From positions 1 through 14,220 of the forward strand of contig CAKVBG010000023.1 of NCBI GenBank assembly GCA_934725345.1: a stretch of 14,220 nucleotides of DNA, given 5' to 3'. Shown here piece after piece: positions 13,726 through 14,220 of the stretch (position 1 is the first letter of the stretch; every line of letters starts with the position of its first letter). Below the pieces are notes generated by a model. The model had not been told where the DNA came from, did no database searches, and worked only from the letters and a program-made list of their open reading frames with translations. Source of the stretch: an uncultured Eubacteriales bacterium (GTDB taxonomy: Bacteria; Bacillota; Clostridia; Oscillospirales; Acutalibacteraceae). The translations under genes were made by a program, and so were the position numbers.

Positions 13726-14220
13726 ATGAATAAAGATTTTAAAAAACTGTACGAATACTGCAAATCACAAGGATACACAGAATCTCAAAGCACTTTTGAA
13801 CAAGATTTAAAAGATTTAGCCGTAAAGGAACTTCAATGCCAAGAACTTTCGAAAGTTTTTGGAGGTAAAAAAGCTACCACTGCCTTCACTGCAGGAGTAA
13901 TTTCAGCTCTCAGTGCAGCATCTCCTCTTGTTTCTGCTCAACCGTTGTATCATTTTAGTTATAATACTCATTCCGAAGATACTAGTAAGAACATTGCCAA
14001 TAAACTAAGTGGTGACTCTAAAGATAAACTAAAAAGTATATTCGCTAATTCAGGGGCTGCTATTTCAGCGGGAATAGGCAGCGGTACAGTGCTTCTTCTT
14101 GGATCACTTATCGCATCAGAATTTTCAAACAAGCAAACCGAATCTCCTAACCAAAAAGAATCCCCTACACATACGGGGATTCCTGTTAATTCAAACTATC
14201 ATCAAGAAAGCTTTACTCAG
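13726..14220 (+). CDS. double-glycine-leader protein with two hydrophobic segments (partial, runs off right edge)
   Basis: 165 codons are visible, with no stop before the edge; family not recognised. Residues 1-47 are a charged helical region ending in LQCQELSKVFGG. This looks like the leader of Nif11/bacteriocin-type peptides that a C39-peptidase ABC transporter cleaves after Gly-Gly (G46-G47). Directly after it comes KKATTAFTAGVISALSAA, then SPLVSAQ. That is a Sec-like signal or membrane segment with a possible cleavage after Ala71. A polar spacer follows, then a second hydrophobic segment at about 102-126 (SAGIGSGTVLLLGSLIA), then a Pro/Gln/Ser/Thr-rich tail (QTESPNQKESPTHTG). It may be a large surface or secreted protein using an unusual start. 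ATG 13726 has AAGGA 10 bases upstream. No transporter or modifying enzyme is visible next to it. Confidence 0.8.
   Translation, partial: MNKDFKKLYEYCKSQGYTESQSTFEQDLKDLAVKELQCQELSKVFGGKKATTAFTAGVISALSAASPLVSAQPLYHFSYNTHSEDTSKNIANKLSGDSKDKLKSIFANSGAAISAGIGSGTVLLLGSLIASEFSNKQTESPNQKESPTHTGIPVNSNYHQESFTQ

Noticed and set aside
1..14220. CRISPR arrays, insertion sequences, prophage genes, rRNA
   Set aside because: No regularly spaced repeats, transposase or integrase frames, phage structural genes or rRNA sequence were seen on either strand.

Overview
The window comes from an AT-rich bacterium, most probably a Bacillota of the class Clostridia. Supporting signs are strong AGGAGG-type ribosome binding sites, sigma-A-like promoters, a CCA-encoding tRNA, and the order spoVB/murJ-like – mazG – HU, which is typical of Clostridia. 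One stretch (about 2550-3790) holds only remnants: the SPASM end of a radical SAM enzyme, a DUF488 gene without a normal start, and a shattered XRE repressor gene. This suggests ongoing gene decay, as in a host-associated or reducing lineage. The taxonomic call is inference; there is no rRNA to anchor it.

Layout. 1-1700: polA (5' nuclease part only, running off the left edge) and yebC, a minus-strand operon with a good promoter. 1774-2548: tRNA-Pro(GGG) with its own promoter, then a small exported cysteine-containing protein with its own promoter, a candidate operator, a leader hairpin and a terminator. 2549-3790: the decayed island. 3792-6272: a compact plus-strand operon with a perfect consensus promoter and a terminator. 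It encodes a HIT protein, a dCMP/cytidine-deaminase-like enzyme, an unrecognised exported protein and a small all-alpha NTP pyrophosphohydrolase. 6321-7184: a DUF2797 protein on the minus strand. 7264-10279: HU, MazG and a MurJ/SpoVB-like flippase on the minus strand. 10416-13502: isoleucyl-tRNA synthetase on the minus strand. 13647-14220: a divergently transcribed gene whose product starts with a bacteriocin-like double-glycine leader followed by hydrophobic segments; it runs off the right edge.

How the genes work together. Most are housekeeping: DNA repair (polA), translation support (yebC, tRNA-Pro, ileS), chromosome packaging (HU), nucleotide sanitation (mazG) and envelope lipid flipping. 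The accessory part is the operon at 3792-6272, where three predicted nucleotide-processing enzymes sit with one putative exported protein. I know of no described system with this composition, and it is the best candidate for something new. The second candidate is the double-glycine-leader protein at the right edge. The isoleucyl-tRNA synthetase carries a rearranged HIGH motif (GIHH), a known natural variant linked to mupirocin hyper-resistance.
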